58,685 nucleotides of DNA, taken from positions 1 to 58,685 of the forward strand of contig KV919163.1 of assembly GCA_002049455.2 (NCBI GenBank), given 5' to 3'. Positions 41,542-51,159 of this stretch are shown here, piece by piece. The notes under the pieces were generated by a model. The model had not been told where the DNA came from. It made no database searches and saw only the letters and a program-made list of their open reading frames with translations. Origin of the DNA: Porphyra umbilicalis (Eukaryota; Rhodophyta; Bangiophyceae; Bangiales; Bangiaceae). Made by a program: the position numbers and the translations under genes. Every line of letters starts with the position of its first letter. Position 1 is the first letter of the stretch.

Positions 41542-42999
41542 ATGCGGCCAGATCGGCGCCAGACTGGCACCAGGCTCCGTCGTGAACACCCCGTCTTCGT
41601 CAGCTCCTCCGCGTGCAAGTCATCCTCCCCCCCGCTCTGCCCCGTACGTACCCCCACCTCCCCCCCGCCCCGCTACAATGGGGAGGTGCTCCATCTGCCA
41701 ATACATGGGCCCCCCGACGGCCCCAGCCATGACGCTCGTACTTGTCCACTGAAGGACGTTCAGTGCCGGAGGACGCTCCGCCCGAGCCACCCACTCTACG
41801 AGCCGGGGCAATGCGTCCAGGCAGTATGCATCCACAAGGCTTTTCGCACGACCTGCGGTGTCACGGGTCACCTGTATGGGACACAGACTCTCAACCCATC
41901 GCGCTTCAAGATCAACGACAAGGGCATCGTCGTAAGGAAGCAGAACCGGACGCCATTGACAACCGAGGACTTTGTGTGCACCCTCATGACGGACGTGGCG
42001 ATTGCTAACCTCCTGAGCAACACCCAGAGCCGGGCGGCGGCCAAGGCCGTCGACGCCCATGAGCGCCGCGTCTCGAGCACTCGCTTGATCGACAATGTCA
42101 ACGCCGGCGGCATCGACTTGGACGAGACAATTCGTCTTTTGGAGCACAAGGGCACCAAATCGGCGTTGCTCAGCGCAAGAAACAAGGACTACTTTATGAA
42201 CCTGACGACGGGCGCCCACTTGGGTGCGATTGAGGCTTCCCGCATGGCTGCGGAGGCTGCCGAGAGCAGCTTCGATGAGCAGTCGGGTGGCGAGGAGGAG
42301 AGAGAGACGAACGACGGCGAGAAGTCGGCCGCAAAGAAGGACGCGCGTCGCGGCGGTGCTGCAAAATTGAAGGCCGCATCTGCGATCGAGAAGGCGCGCA
42401 AGAGCCGCACGGACCGCTATGCGCTCGCTGTCTCGATGAGCCGTACCCGCAGCCGGGCGCTGCGGCCGGGCCAGCCACGTCTTGGCAAGGCTACCGCCGC
42501 CGGTGGGCGCAGTTCGGCGGCTTCTTTGGGGTCGGGGGTTGATGGCGCACTCGACCTCGATGGCGCCTCGTCCCAAGTCCGCGATATGTCCTGGCCGGCT
42601 GGCGCGCGCGTGGCGTTCGCCGCCCCCCTGCCTTCCTTTTTCTCTCCATCGTTTGCGGCGACCCCACCGGCAAAAATTGCCCACATGATGCTTGAAAGCA
42701 TGTGCCAGTGTCCGATGCGCGACGTTGACGAGGACATGGGGGGACTTGTCGTCAAGGGCGCTGTGGAGAGCCATGTCCGTGGCTACACGCTGGCGAGCGG
42801 GACTCTTTCGGCTGCTCAAGTATCCGAATGGCTCTGCGTCGCAATGCCTGGCGCGATGCGGGCTTCGACTTTGACTCCGATGGCGCGGGCGGTGGCTGAC
42901 GTCGTCGAGCGTGCAGCTGCCTCTGCGGCGACGGCGGCTGGGATCAACACTCCGGCACAGCGCCCGCCGGCGCAAGCGCAAGGGGGAGGGGGCGCGTGA
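41542..42999 (+). CDS. Protein of unknown family with a broken zinc-knuckle-like N-terminus
   Basis: A 485-codon frame ending at TGA 42997-42999. Codon use is less G+C-extreme than in the island genes. The true start may be the ATG at 41678 in another frame: it reads MGRCSICQYMGPP, and after the CCCCCC run at 41710-41715 the long frame gives SHDARTCPLK. Together these form a C-x2-C...H-x4-C pattern, broken by one base. Downstream are a Cys-containing region (VQCRR, VCIHKAFRTTCGVTGHLYG), a helical part (LIDNVNAGGIDLDETIRLLE), a basic Lys/Ala linker (AAKKDARRGGAAKLKAASAI) and a C-terminal half with MMLESMCQCPMRDVDEDMGG. No known domain beyond the knuckle. It could be a transposon gene or a host DNA/RNA-binding protein. 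Confidence 0.6.
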   Translation: MRPDRRQTGTRLRREHPVFVSSSACKSSSPPLCPVRTPTSPPPRYNGEVLHLPIHGPPDGPSHDARTCPLKDVQCRRTLRPSHPLYEPGQCVQAVCIHKAFRTTCGVTGHLYGTQTLNPSRFKINDKGIVVRKQNRTPLTTEDFVCTLMTDVAIANLLSNTQSRAAAKAVDAHERRVSSTRLIDNVNAGGIDLDETIRLLEHKGTKSALLSARNKDYFMNLTTGAHLGAIEASRMAAEAAESSFDEQSGGEEERETNDGEKSAAKKDARRGGAAKLKAASAIEKARKSRTDRYALAVSMSRTRSRALRPGQPRLGKATAAGGRSSAASLGSGVDGALDLDGASSQVRDMSWPAGARVAFAAPLPSFFSPSFAATPPAKIAHMMLESMCQCPMRDVDEDMGGLVVKGAVESHVRGYTLASGTLSAAQVSEWLCVAMPGAMRASTLTPMARAVADVVERAAASAATAAGINTPAQRPPAQAQGGGGA

Positions 43000-43093
43000 G
43001 ATGGGAGTGGCCTCGCCTGCGGCTGGTGTGCGGACAGGATCGCCGCCAGTCGCCCAGGGACTCGGGTGTTTGCATGCCTGATTCAAATTTCTC

Positions 43094-43642
43094 TTGTCGC
43101 CAGAAAATTCTTTCATCGAGCGAGGCTCCACAAACACCGACTCTGTTCTCCACCCCACCCTCTGCCAGACTGGAAGCACGGCGGACGAGTCGCCGCAGAT
43201 GCAGGTGCGGTCTGCTGCTCGACCAGCAGCTGCGGCACTAGTGCTCTCCGCGTCCCCCGCCAACGAGCGGATGGCTTGGGGGACAGTTGTCGTCGTAGCT
43301 GTCTTTGGCTGTACGTTCGGTGATGGTGACCAGCGTGGCGGTGCGGTGGTCAGGAAGCTTGCCAACCTCCCGCAGGCGGTGGCGGTACGCTCCCTGTCAA
43401 AGCTGGTGGCGGGCGATGGGTGTGAACTGCAGAATGTTCTCGTGGCTGCCTGCCCCTACGCGCCCCGCCCACGCCACCACCGTCGCACGCATCCCCACCC
43501 GCCGTCGGCGTTACCGCCCGCATCCCACTTCTCCGACACCGCCGCCGCCCGACCTTTTCCCCCCTCCGCCACTTTCACCACCTGCAACCTGCAGAAGGCG
43601 GCCGGCGGCCGTCCAAGTCGCGCAAAGAGTAAAATGCGCTAG
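43094..43642 (+). CDS. Possible small protein downstream of the zinc-knuckle gene
   Basis: An open frame of about 180 residues with protein-like composition in the middle (GTVVVVAVFGCTFGDGDQRG, LPQAVAVRSLSKLVAGDGC), a His/Pro-rich stretch, and a basic end (SRAKSKMR) at a TAG. No signal peptide or domain. It may be a separate gene, a 3' exon of the preceding one, or chance. Confidence 0.3.
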   Translation: MSPENSFIERGSTNTDSVLHPTLCQTGSTADESPQMQVRSAARPAAAALVLSASPANERMAWGTVVVVAVFGCTFGDGDQRGGAVVRKLANLPQAVAVRSLSKLVAGDGCELQNVLVAACPYAPRPRHHRRTHPHPPSALPPASHFSDTAAARPFPPSATFTTCNLQKAAGGRPSRAKSKMR

Positions 43643-43776
43643 GTCCCGACGCCCTCGTGCCGACACCGAGAACGACGTCACTGTTGTTGCCGCCGCCGCG
43701 GCAGTGGGGGGGGGGGGGGCATTGCAATTGCCGAAGACCTCGGCGAGGCGCCCAGACCCGGGGGCGATAGCACGCC

Positions 43777-44310
43777 GTGACGGAGGGCGCTCTGGGTAAC
43801 GCCGTTCTTTGTGGCGTGGCGGCGACTATGGCGGAGCACGCGCCGTGGCGCTGCCGACGCAGGCCGCTACATCATCGACAATATCGCCTTGCAACCGCTC
43901 CTTCGGCGGCCCAAGGACCGGGGGGAGGGCGACGACGGCGGCGGCGCCGCCCCGATGGTCGTCACCTGGGACGGGGACGGCGTCCTACGGGCGGAGCGTG
44001 GCTGCGCCTTCGCTGCCGCGGGACCGCCCGTGGAGGCCGGCACGCCGCTCGTGGCCGCCAGTGGCGTGGCGGGTGCGCTTGGGGCGGGCGGATGTATGGC
44101 TTGCGGGCGGGTGGGAAGGTGGTTGTCGCGCCGCTGGCCGGCGAAACAGTGGGCTGGGCGGCCGACGTCCCCTGTGTGGTCTTTGGGTGCGTCCAGCGGG
44201 CGGCGGGGGAGGGGGGGAGGAGGGGTGCACGTCAGCATCCACCCAGGGGGATGGGAGATATGTTTGGCATGCGGGGCATCGGCTCCATCGTGCGCGTGTG
44301 GCGGCCGTGA
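43777..44310 (+). pseudogene. Decayed coding fragment, unknown family
   Basis: A plausible N-terminal segment (GRYIIDNIALQPLLRR; APMVVTWDGDGVLRAERG; VEAGTPLVAAS) reads in the frame of 43811. Its continuation (MYGLRAGGKVVVAPLAGETV, GWAADVPCVVFGCVQ) is in the frame of 43777 and ends at TGA 44308-44310. The switch is near 44086. The G-x2-GGK segment faintly resembles the end of FKBP-like domains, but too weakly to name. Treat as a gene relic or a gene with one indel. Confidence 0.35.
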
Positions 44311-45712
44311 GCGGCCGCGCGCATCGAGGCGCAACGTCTGTTTCTTGGAAAGTGCGGGTCTGGGTGGAGCGCGCTGGGGGATGCGGCGGCGGCGGTGGTG
44401 GTGTCGTGTGCGCCAGGCACGTCATAGGTGCCCAGTTTGTCGCTGTTGCCCGGCGCCACGAAGACGTTCTTGGTCGAGAAGCGCCCCGGACCACGTCGGT
44501 CGTTGTCGTGGAGCACTGCGCCTCACACACATTGGCGGTTGTCATCTGGGCGAAAGCGGCAGCGCCCCGCTGTCGTCTGAGGACTGCCTGGATCGGGCGG
44601 CAGGGAGGCATCGCCTCGGTAAGCATGGTCGGCGACGTTACACGGAGTACTCCCGCGCATTGTGCAGTGGGGGCGCCTATCTTCTGGCCCGCTGGTGCCG
44701 GAATGGTATCACCTCACCATAGCTGTTCACACGACGGCGGCCGGCGCAGCACGTACGCCGCCAAGCGCACGGCACGCCTCAGACGACTCTACCACTCATC
44801 CAGCAGGACGAATACGCACCAAGACAAGGGATACGTCGCCGGCTAGCCGCAGGGCATGCACGGCCACATCAACCACCCCCCCACGAAGTTGCTCGCACGC
44901 CGGCGGCATACAGAAAGGGAGCAGGTTGTACCGCGACGCCTTCGGTGCGCCACGCCCCGTTTTCGCACGAGGACGCTGCGCGCAGCAGGGTCTACGCGCC
45001 TGCGGTGCGCACCGCCGGGCGACCGCGGCAGCGCCGGCGCCATGTACTCGCGCCGGCGCTGACAGCGCCGCCGATAATGCAGGAGGTGTCCCCGCATGCG
45101 CTCTTCCTTGGCTCGCACCGCCGGCAAGATGATGGTGGCGACGAGGTGCCAGTAGGGCGACAGTGGCATCCAGGAGCGACTGGCCCGCCCAGCTGTTTCC
45201 TCTCAAACGCGACAGAGTCATCACAGGGCCTTGGCGTTGATTTGAGGATTTTCATTACCGGCCCAGCCACTATTGCTCCCGGCGCTGTCAGCGCGTTCAG
45301 AAGGATTCGCCAGGATGGCAAGCGAGCTCCAGATTTCCCAATAAGAAAACAGTCGGATCCCGGTCTCTGGGAGGGCGTTACAGGACCCAAGGAAGGCACC
45401 ACGGATGGCGGCTTCCGCCATTGTTACGATCTGTGGACCTCGATCCAACTGGCAGGGGGCACCCTCGAGCGGAGCTCTCTTCCCTTGGCCCGCTGGAGGG
45501 ATTGCCGGCGTGGCTGACGCTGCCTGCTCTCATACGATGCCTGGCAGAGAGGGTCTCGGATGTCTTTTCCGAGGGGCGTGTGTGGGTGCCGAGCCCGTTT
45601 GACAGAGGCCACTCGACTTGGCTCTTGTCGAGTCGCGTCTGGGTCGGTCACTGCCGGCCACCTCCGCACCAACATCGCTCTGTGTGGCGCCACCCAAGAC
45701 GGGCGAGTCAAC
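44311..45712. other. Spacer upstream of the PHD gene
   Basis: Mixed-composition sequence with short frames on both strands. GCGCCGGCGC words recur at 45029-45060. No domain or transposon ends recognised. The last ~150 bp are in frame with the PHD protein (an upstream ATG at 45560), but their composition is not protein-like. Confidence 0.4.
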
Positions 45713-48349
45713 ATGACACCTTCACGGCGTGCGACGGGCGTCGGCTCATTGCCCGGCGCGGTGGAGGCGGAAACCGTTGAGGTGATCTCGCTCATCACAC
45801 CGCCCGCGTCTCCCGCGCACGATGATGTTGGCACAGGCTCGACGCCCCCACCTCTCTTCCAACCATCTGTTTCTCCGCCGCCCCCGCCTCCCGCGCAAAA
45901 TGTTGCGGCCGCAGGCTCGACGCCTTCCCATCTAGTCCAACCATCTATTCCCCCCCAATCCCCTCTTGCCGCCGTCGCGGTCGCACGGTCCCCTCTACTG
46001 GACATTGCTCCGTTGCGACCAATCTACCTCTCGCCTCATTCTTCGGACGAGGACCCAACCTATGACCCCTCCCCCGCGTCCGGTCGCCGCCGCAGCGTGC
46101 GCGGTCTCCGCTCGGGGGCGGCTGACGCTGACCCCGAGTGCAACTTTTGTCCTGGTTTTTCGAGGACCGGCGGCGTGATGGCGTCTGAGCTATTGGGGCC
46201 ATTTGAAGCGCGCAGCAAGGTCGGAAAGGGCATCATGCACCTCTGGGTGCACGAGGTGTGCGCCCTGTGGTCCCCCGAGGTGTACCTGGACCCCGACACA
46301 AATGCGATGTTGGGGGTTCACAAGGCGTACGGGCGCGGTCGGCGTCTGCGCTGCAGCGAGTGTGCACGCATCGGGCCGACGGTGGGATGCTACGTACCCT
46401 CTTGCAGGAATGTCTTCCACTTCCTTTGTATCATGGCTGGTCGGTGCCATCTCGTGAAAGACCGCCATGTAATTTTGTGCGAGCGGCACAAGGGTGAAGC
46501 CGCCAGCCTCGAGTTCAAGGCGGATATGGAGCGCATCGCGGCTGCCGCGGCGGCGGCGGTGGCCAGGAAGGAGGCCGTGGCGGCGGCCTGCGCGGGCGAC
46601 CCTGACGCAGGGAAGGACACCCCGCACTCCCAGTACACGGGGCTCCGCCGCGGAGAGACGGAGACGATCGTCTCTCGCGCCGGGGGGATAGCCGCCTCCC
46701 CCCCGGACGGAAAGGTGGTTACGGTAGCTCGGCGGACGCGACGAGTTCTCGGACCACGGGAGCGGCTGATTCTTGGCGACCGACCAATGCGTGTACCCAC
46801 AAGCGTATTGGAAAGTGTTCTGGCTCGATTGTCAGCCGCTGTCAAGGCCCCCTCCCGAGACTCCCCTGACAAGCAACTTACAATTTCCGCACAGGACAAG
46901 CCGCGTCGATTGCCTGTCGTGCTGACTCGAAACCTTCGCCAGGCACGTGTTTTTCGGCGGGGGGAGCTGCGGCCCTCGTTGCCTGTCGTTCCGGCATCTT
47001 ATGACACCACGGTGGTGGCTCCTTCGTCTCAGCCGTCGTCGCCTCCGGCGGCGCTCCCTGTGGGGAAGGGCAAGGCGCGTGCTGTTCCCGGTGGTCCTGG
47101 ATGGCGCGCGGCGACCTTTGCAAGAGGAGGAGGTGGGGCGGGGGGGGGCCGGGAGGGCTTCGTCGCTGCAAGGGGGCCTGCGTGGGGACCGCCTCGTGGG
47201 TGGTCACCAGATGGAGATGTTGACCTGTCCGGTATGCTGGCTGCTGCATCCGCGGCTGCCGCACTTGTCAATTTTTTGCCATCGAAGGGCCAGGGAGCTC
47301 ACCTGGCGGGAGTGATCGACGGCGCAGCGGCGGTCTCTGGCTCATCGGCGGGAATCGCCCGCCTGGGAGCCGCCCGCGGAAGGCTCGGTGAGGCGGATGC
47401 GGGCGGCAAGGACGGCCAGGTTGATGCGCGGGACGACCTTCCTCTCGTCGGCGGCTCATCAGCGGGCAGTGCCGGGCTGGGCGCCGCCCGCGGACGGCTG
47501 TTGGGGGCGGAGGCGGGCGGTAAGGACGGACAGATTGACGCGCGTGACGACGTTTTTCTCGTCGATGTTTTGCTCGCCGGTGGCGCTTCCAAGGCGGCGG
47601 CGGCGCTGGCCGAGTCTTCTGCAGCATTGGCATCCTCGGCAATTTCGAAGCAGACGTCGTCGAGCACCGACAATAAGGCGACTACTCTGGCGGCCGCGGG
47701 GGCTGATACGCTTCCGCGCGCGTCATCGGTGGTGGTGGCGCGTGTGTCGGTGCCCCCGACAGCTTGCGTCGTTGGTCAATGCGGGCTGAAGAAGATTGAG
47801 TCGGTCGGCACCGCCGCCGTCACGACCGCCCCCGACCAACCCACTGTCGCTGAGCCGCCCAAGCACGTGCCGACGGCGAGTGCGCTGACCGAAGGCGCCA
47901 GCAACAACGACGAGGCCGGCCTCGGATTTGTGGGAGAACGCGTGACCGAGGAGGTTGGAGCACGGGCTATTGACGAGGTGCTGCCGCATGCCCCGCGCTC
48001 GGAGCCGGCGCGAGCTTTGGCGCTATCGACGGCGGGCAATCTGCACTTGGTTGTGGACGAGGACGACGCTCTGCCCGGCCCCACGGCCGTCGCTGCCGCC
48101 ACTGTCCCCGCGACCACAGCTGAGCTACCCCGCGACAGGGCCGTGAAGACTGTCAACGCGCGGGGTGCGGCTGCCGAGCCGTCACCAACGTCCGGCAGTG
48201 GAGGGACGTCGGCATCGCCCGTCCCGCCTCTGCCAGTGGACGGGAACGTCATGCAAGAGTCTGGCGGAGGCGCACAGAGCGGTGAGAATGACGTGCGTGC
48301 TCCGCGCCTGCCCGCCTCGCGTGTGATTGAAAAGTCACGTATGCGTTAG
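45713..48349 (+). CDS. Extended-PHD (HC5HC2H-type) zinc-finger protein
   Basis: The start at 45713 (GTCAACATGA) is preferred over 45560. The ~878-residue protein begins Ser/Pro-rich. An extended PHD finger (about 46120-46490) shows CNFC, then HEVCALWSPEVYLD, CSEC, GCYVPSC, FHFLC and a final CERH. That is the C-x2-C / H-x2-C / C-x2-C / C-x5-C / H-x2-C / C-x2-H ligand set of ePHD domains, which bind nucleic acid or histones. An Ala/Glu-rich helix and a long disordered Ser/Ala/Gly region follow, with two 38-residue tandem repeats. It ends EKSRMR, TAG 48347-48349. No second PHD, bromo or SET domain is present. Role inferred: chromatin or transcription factor in the nucleus. Unlike the island genes it needs no frame correction. 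Confidence 0.8.
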   Translation: MTPSRRATGVGSLPGAVEAETVEVISLITPPASPAHDDVGTGSTPPPLFQPSVSPPPPPPAQNVAAAGSTPSHLVQPSIPPQSPLAAVAVARSPLLDIAPLRPIYLSPHSSDEDPTYDPSPASGRRRSVRGLRSGAADADPECNFCPGFSRTGGVMASELLGPFEARSKVGKGIMHLWVHEVCALWSPEVYLDPDTNAMLGVHKAYGRGRRLRCSECARIGPTVGCYVPSCRNVFHFLCIMAGRCHLVKDRHVILCERHKGEAASLEFKADMERIAAAAAAAVARKEAVAAACAGDPDAGKDTPHSQYTGLRRGETETIVSRAGGIAASPPDGKVVTVARRTRRVLGPRERLILGDRPMRVPTSVLESVLARLSAAVKAPSRDSPDKQLTISAQDKPRRLPVVLTRNLRQARVFRRGELRPSLPVVPASYDTTVVAPSSQPSSPPAALPVGKGKARAVPGGPGWRAATFARGGGGAGGGREGFVAARGPAWGPPRGWSPDGDVDLSGMLAAASAAAALVNFLPSKGQGAHLAGVIDGAAAVSGSSAGIARLGAARGRLGEADAGGKDGQVDARDDLPLVGGSSAGSAGLGAARGRLLGAEAGGKDGQIDARDDVFLVDVLLAGGASKAAAALAESSAALASSAISKQTSSSTDNKATTLAAAGADTLPRASSVVVARVSVPPTACVVGQCGLKKIESVGTAAVTTAPDQPTVAEPPKHVPTASALTEGASNNDEAGLGFVGERVTEEVGARAIDEVLPHAPRSEPARALALSTAGNLHLVVDEDDALPGPTAVAAATVPATTAELPRDRAVKTVNARGAAAEPSPTSGSGGTSASPVPPLPVDGNVMQESGGGAQSGENDVRAPRLPASRVIEKSRMR
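47339..47569 (+). repeat. In-frame 114-bp tandem duplication in the PHD gene
   Basis: Two adjacent copies begin at 47339 and 47453 and encode GSSAGxxxLGAARGRL, then G.ADAGGKDGQ(V/I)DARDD. The copies differ at several positions and the second is one codon longer. The frame is preserved, pointing to an expansion tolerated in a disordered region. Confidence 0.9.
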
Positions 48350-49466
48350 ACGTTGAGGTAGTTGCCTCCGGCCCGTGTCTCGGAAGTCTCCTTTATAGCT
48401 TTTGCATTTCTCTCGTGCTGTTAGCGCAGACGCGCTTGCTTGCACGCACTTGCTCTGTTTTGCTGCACACCACGGCGCCGCCATCTCGTCTTGGACGGCA
48501 ACGACAGAAAACCAACAGCACGACCCTTCACGACAGGCACTGAAGAAGGAAGGCCATCGTGCGTGAGAACGAGTGTGTGGCATGGCGGTGAACAAGAACA
48601 ACCATCGTGTGTTCGTCTCTTTCTGGTTCGAGACATTGTGACACGAAGACAGCTCGTCAAAAGTGACCTCCCCTCCCTTTGCTGCTCTCATGGTGGCACG
48701 ATTGCAGCAATTCGTTGCACTGGGATGTCGTGCTCACCACTTGGGCGGTCAGCACGCAGCAGTGCACAGATCGGCAATTTTACGGTCAAGTGGGATTCCT
48801 TCGACACTGAGCCATCTGGGCGGATGGCACGATGTAGGGGCGAAAGAGGGGCCACAAGAACCAAATGTGCATTTTTTTTTGTTCCAAGCACTTTTCAGCT
48901 ACTGAATGCTGCATGCGAGCGTCTCAGCGATACCCAACGCAGCTGCCAAACCCTGCGTAGAGTCTGGCGTCCCCGCCCATGTCTGGAGTGCTCGTCTTGA
49001 CACCGATCCGTGTGCAGGTTCTCGGCGCCTGCGGCAGATCGGACCCCGCCAGCAAGCCCGCCGGCTCACCGGTTTGGCGCTGGAAGGCGGCGGTTACGAA
49101 TCCACATGGGATGGCCGATTGACTGGCAGGACGCCGCAACTGACCATTCCAGGGGCAGCAGCCGTCTACGGCACCACCGCGGTCCGCTCCCTCGCCGCCG
49201 CGCGATAGCGCCTTTCTTCCAGGACCCCTGCGGCCCAATGGTACGCGGAGACGTACGCAGCAGGATTGTACGCGCCGTCGGCGACTTCATGGGCGGCGCG
49301 GTCGGGCTCATCCATGCCGCGCTCCTCCAGTCGTCGACGGAAACACGGCGCATGCCGCTCCTGGGGTACACTGGCGGCGGCGGCGACGACCGTGTGCTAC
49401 GACGACCGCATCCCTGAGGGGACCAGCGCCGAAAGTGCCACGGTGGCGGCGGGGGAGGTGCGATGA
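48350..49466. other. Spacer with remnant coding towards the right
   Basis: Nothing recognised to about 49,000. From about 49,060 the sequence becomes G+C-rich and several plus-strand pieces are protein-like (GRLTGRTPQLTIPGAAAVYG; AVGDFMGGAVGLIHAALLQS), in different frames. They probably belong to the decayed gene that follows. Confidence 0.35.
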
Positions 49467-50249
49467 CGGCGGCGGGCGTGGCCAGGTCTGCCGCAAAGAG
49501 GTACCGGCGGTTGCGGGAGTGGCACCACGGGGGCTGCTATGCAATATCGGCTGTCACAGCGGCACTCATCGTCCGTGGCGGAAGACGCCAAGGACAGGAC
49601 CGGAAAGTCTACTAGCGCGCACATGCTCGGCTGCGGGGGCTGTGGTCGCGTCGCCTACGCGCTCGTTGCGCGCGCGACTGCCGCCGCACTGACGGCGTCT
49701 GAGGTGAACATCTGAGACGTGACGGGCGACCTGGCCGTGGAAGTGGGGGTGGTGCTCGAGTTGCTTGAGGTAGGCGCCGCGTTGGTCGCCCTCGGTGGGG
49801 TGATGGCATGTGTGACGCCGTCTGCCGCAGCGGTGGCGCCTCCGGGGGACCTCAAAGAGCCCCTATATGTGTGCGCTGACGCGGATTGAGGCGCGCGGCA
49901 GGAGGGGGCGTTCGAGGTTGAAGCAGGTGGAGCGCTCCTTGTCAGCCATGGCCACTGGTTAGCTGTTTTCACGGAACGGGAGGCGGCCGATTGGGGGGGG
50001 GGCGACGGGAGCTATTTGTACGACTCGGACGGCGACGACGGGCGCGCCGTGGACGGGCAAGACGACGACGTGCCCGAAGGCCTTGCAGACGAAGAGGCCG
50101 GCTCGTGTGTATCGCTTCCGTCGGCGACTGCCGGTGTGCTGGCTCGCGTTGCTCAGCATACTGGTTGTGATTTTCTATTGCCTATGCAAACGAGCGGGCC
50201 GGCGCATATGTCGACCTCCGCGCGCAAACGGGCCTGGCGCTCCTGTTAG
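49467..50249 (+). pseudogene. Decayed gene, one frame interrupted by two TGA codons
   Basis: From about 49605 to 50249 one plus-strand frame is protein-like, interrupted only by TGA at 49713 and 49887, both one C-to-T step from CGA (Arg). It reads CGGCGRVAYALVARATAAAL, then DVTGDLAVEVGVVLELLEVG, AALVALGGVMACV, EVEAGGALLVSHGHWLAVFT and an acidic DSDGDDGRAVDGQDDDVPEG. In a neighbouring frame near 50110-50180 is a strong transmembrane segment (WLALLSILVVIFYCLCK), so a late frameshift may have removed a membrane anchor. Family unknown. The earlier part (49467-49600) is less convincing. Confidence 0.5.
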
Positions 50250-50691
50250 GGCGGCGGACTCGCGTCACACAGCTTACAAGACCGCCGGGCGGGCGTGAGG
50301 AGTGACAGCAGAACAACGTCGCCTTAGTCGTGTGCTTCTCATTGCTTTTTTTTCATGCTTGCAAATGTAAGACCAATCCTCGGGCGGCCTCACGTATCCC
50401 AAGTCACCCCGTCCAAAGGGTCTGCGTCGCGGACAGGCAGGCACAGACTGAATACTATGCCGTTTGCATTGCCGCAGGAAATAACGCAGGCGCAAGACCG
50501 CGCCACACCCGCAGAGTGCATCGACGCCCGAAGGGCGCCGTCACGAAACCGCAACTTCTGCAGCGCCGTTACAGAACTGCGGCGCGAAGGTACCGGCGGC
50601 AGAGCAGCGGTCCATGATGGATCTGTCCCCCAGAAGAGCACATCGCTTCAGTTCTTTCAATCGGCTCGCACCCTCTGTTCGTAATCCCCCG
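50250..50691. other. Spacer, nothing recognised
   Basis: Short overlapping frames only. A T-run and CATGC word at about 50345-50358 are the only distinctive features. Confidence 0.4.
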
Positions 50692-51159
50692 TCACTCTGC
50701 CTTTGTCACTGCCTTTGTCCCGCCACCCGTGACGTAGAGCGCACTACTTGACATGCGCACCTGCGCTGCCCCCTCCGCGACAGCCCTGGCGTCAACAGTG
50801 TCCAGGAAAAGCGTGAACGACAAGCACAGGCCGTCAATGAGCCCAGCTCGGTCTTTTGGCGCACTCATCTCCTCGGCCTCAGCAGCAAGATGGAGACAGG
50901 GAGTACTTCCATTCACTGCGCTGGCAAAGGCGTTGGCGGGAGTGTAGAAGTCCCCGCTGGCGCTGTAGAGGCGAGCACGCAAGGCACACCGCCTCGAGGT
51001 GCTGGCCACTGAACGTTGGAGCCCGAGAGCGAATGGCGGCACCCTCCCACGGATTCCAACGGAACGGCACCTTGGCACTGTTGCTACTCTGCCAAGGTCA
51101 ACATTATTGAGAAAACGAGAAACACGGGGTGCACACTTCCTGGCCGAAGCGCAGATCAT
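50692..51159 (-). CDS. Possible coding fragment, unknown family
   Basis: A 155-residue minus-strand frame whose C-terminal two-thirds are protein-like (LYSASGDFYTPANAFASAVN; DGLCLSFTLFLDTVDARAVA; SSSALYVTGGGTKAVTKAE), ending at TGA 50692. No start upstream is compelling and no domain is visible. It may be the last exon of a lost gene or a transposon-protein remnant. Confidence 0.35.
   Translation of the reverse strand: MICASARKCAPRVSRFLNNVDLGRVATVPRCRSVGIRGRVPPFALGLQRSVASTSRRCALRARLYSASGDFYTPANAFASAVNGSTPCLHLAAEAEEMSAPKDRAGLIDGLCLSFTLFLDTVDARAVAEGAAQVRMSSSALYVTGGGTKAVTKAE

Noticed and set aside
41620..43365. 581-codon minus-strand frame
   Set aside because: It is antisense to the zinc-knuckle gene, whose plus-strand product is more protein-like.
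44050..44200. FKBP-like domain
   Set aside because: Only a short G-x2-GGK-VVV segment resembles the family; the rest of the fold is absent.
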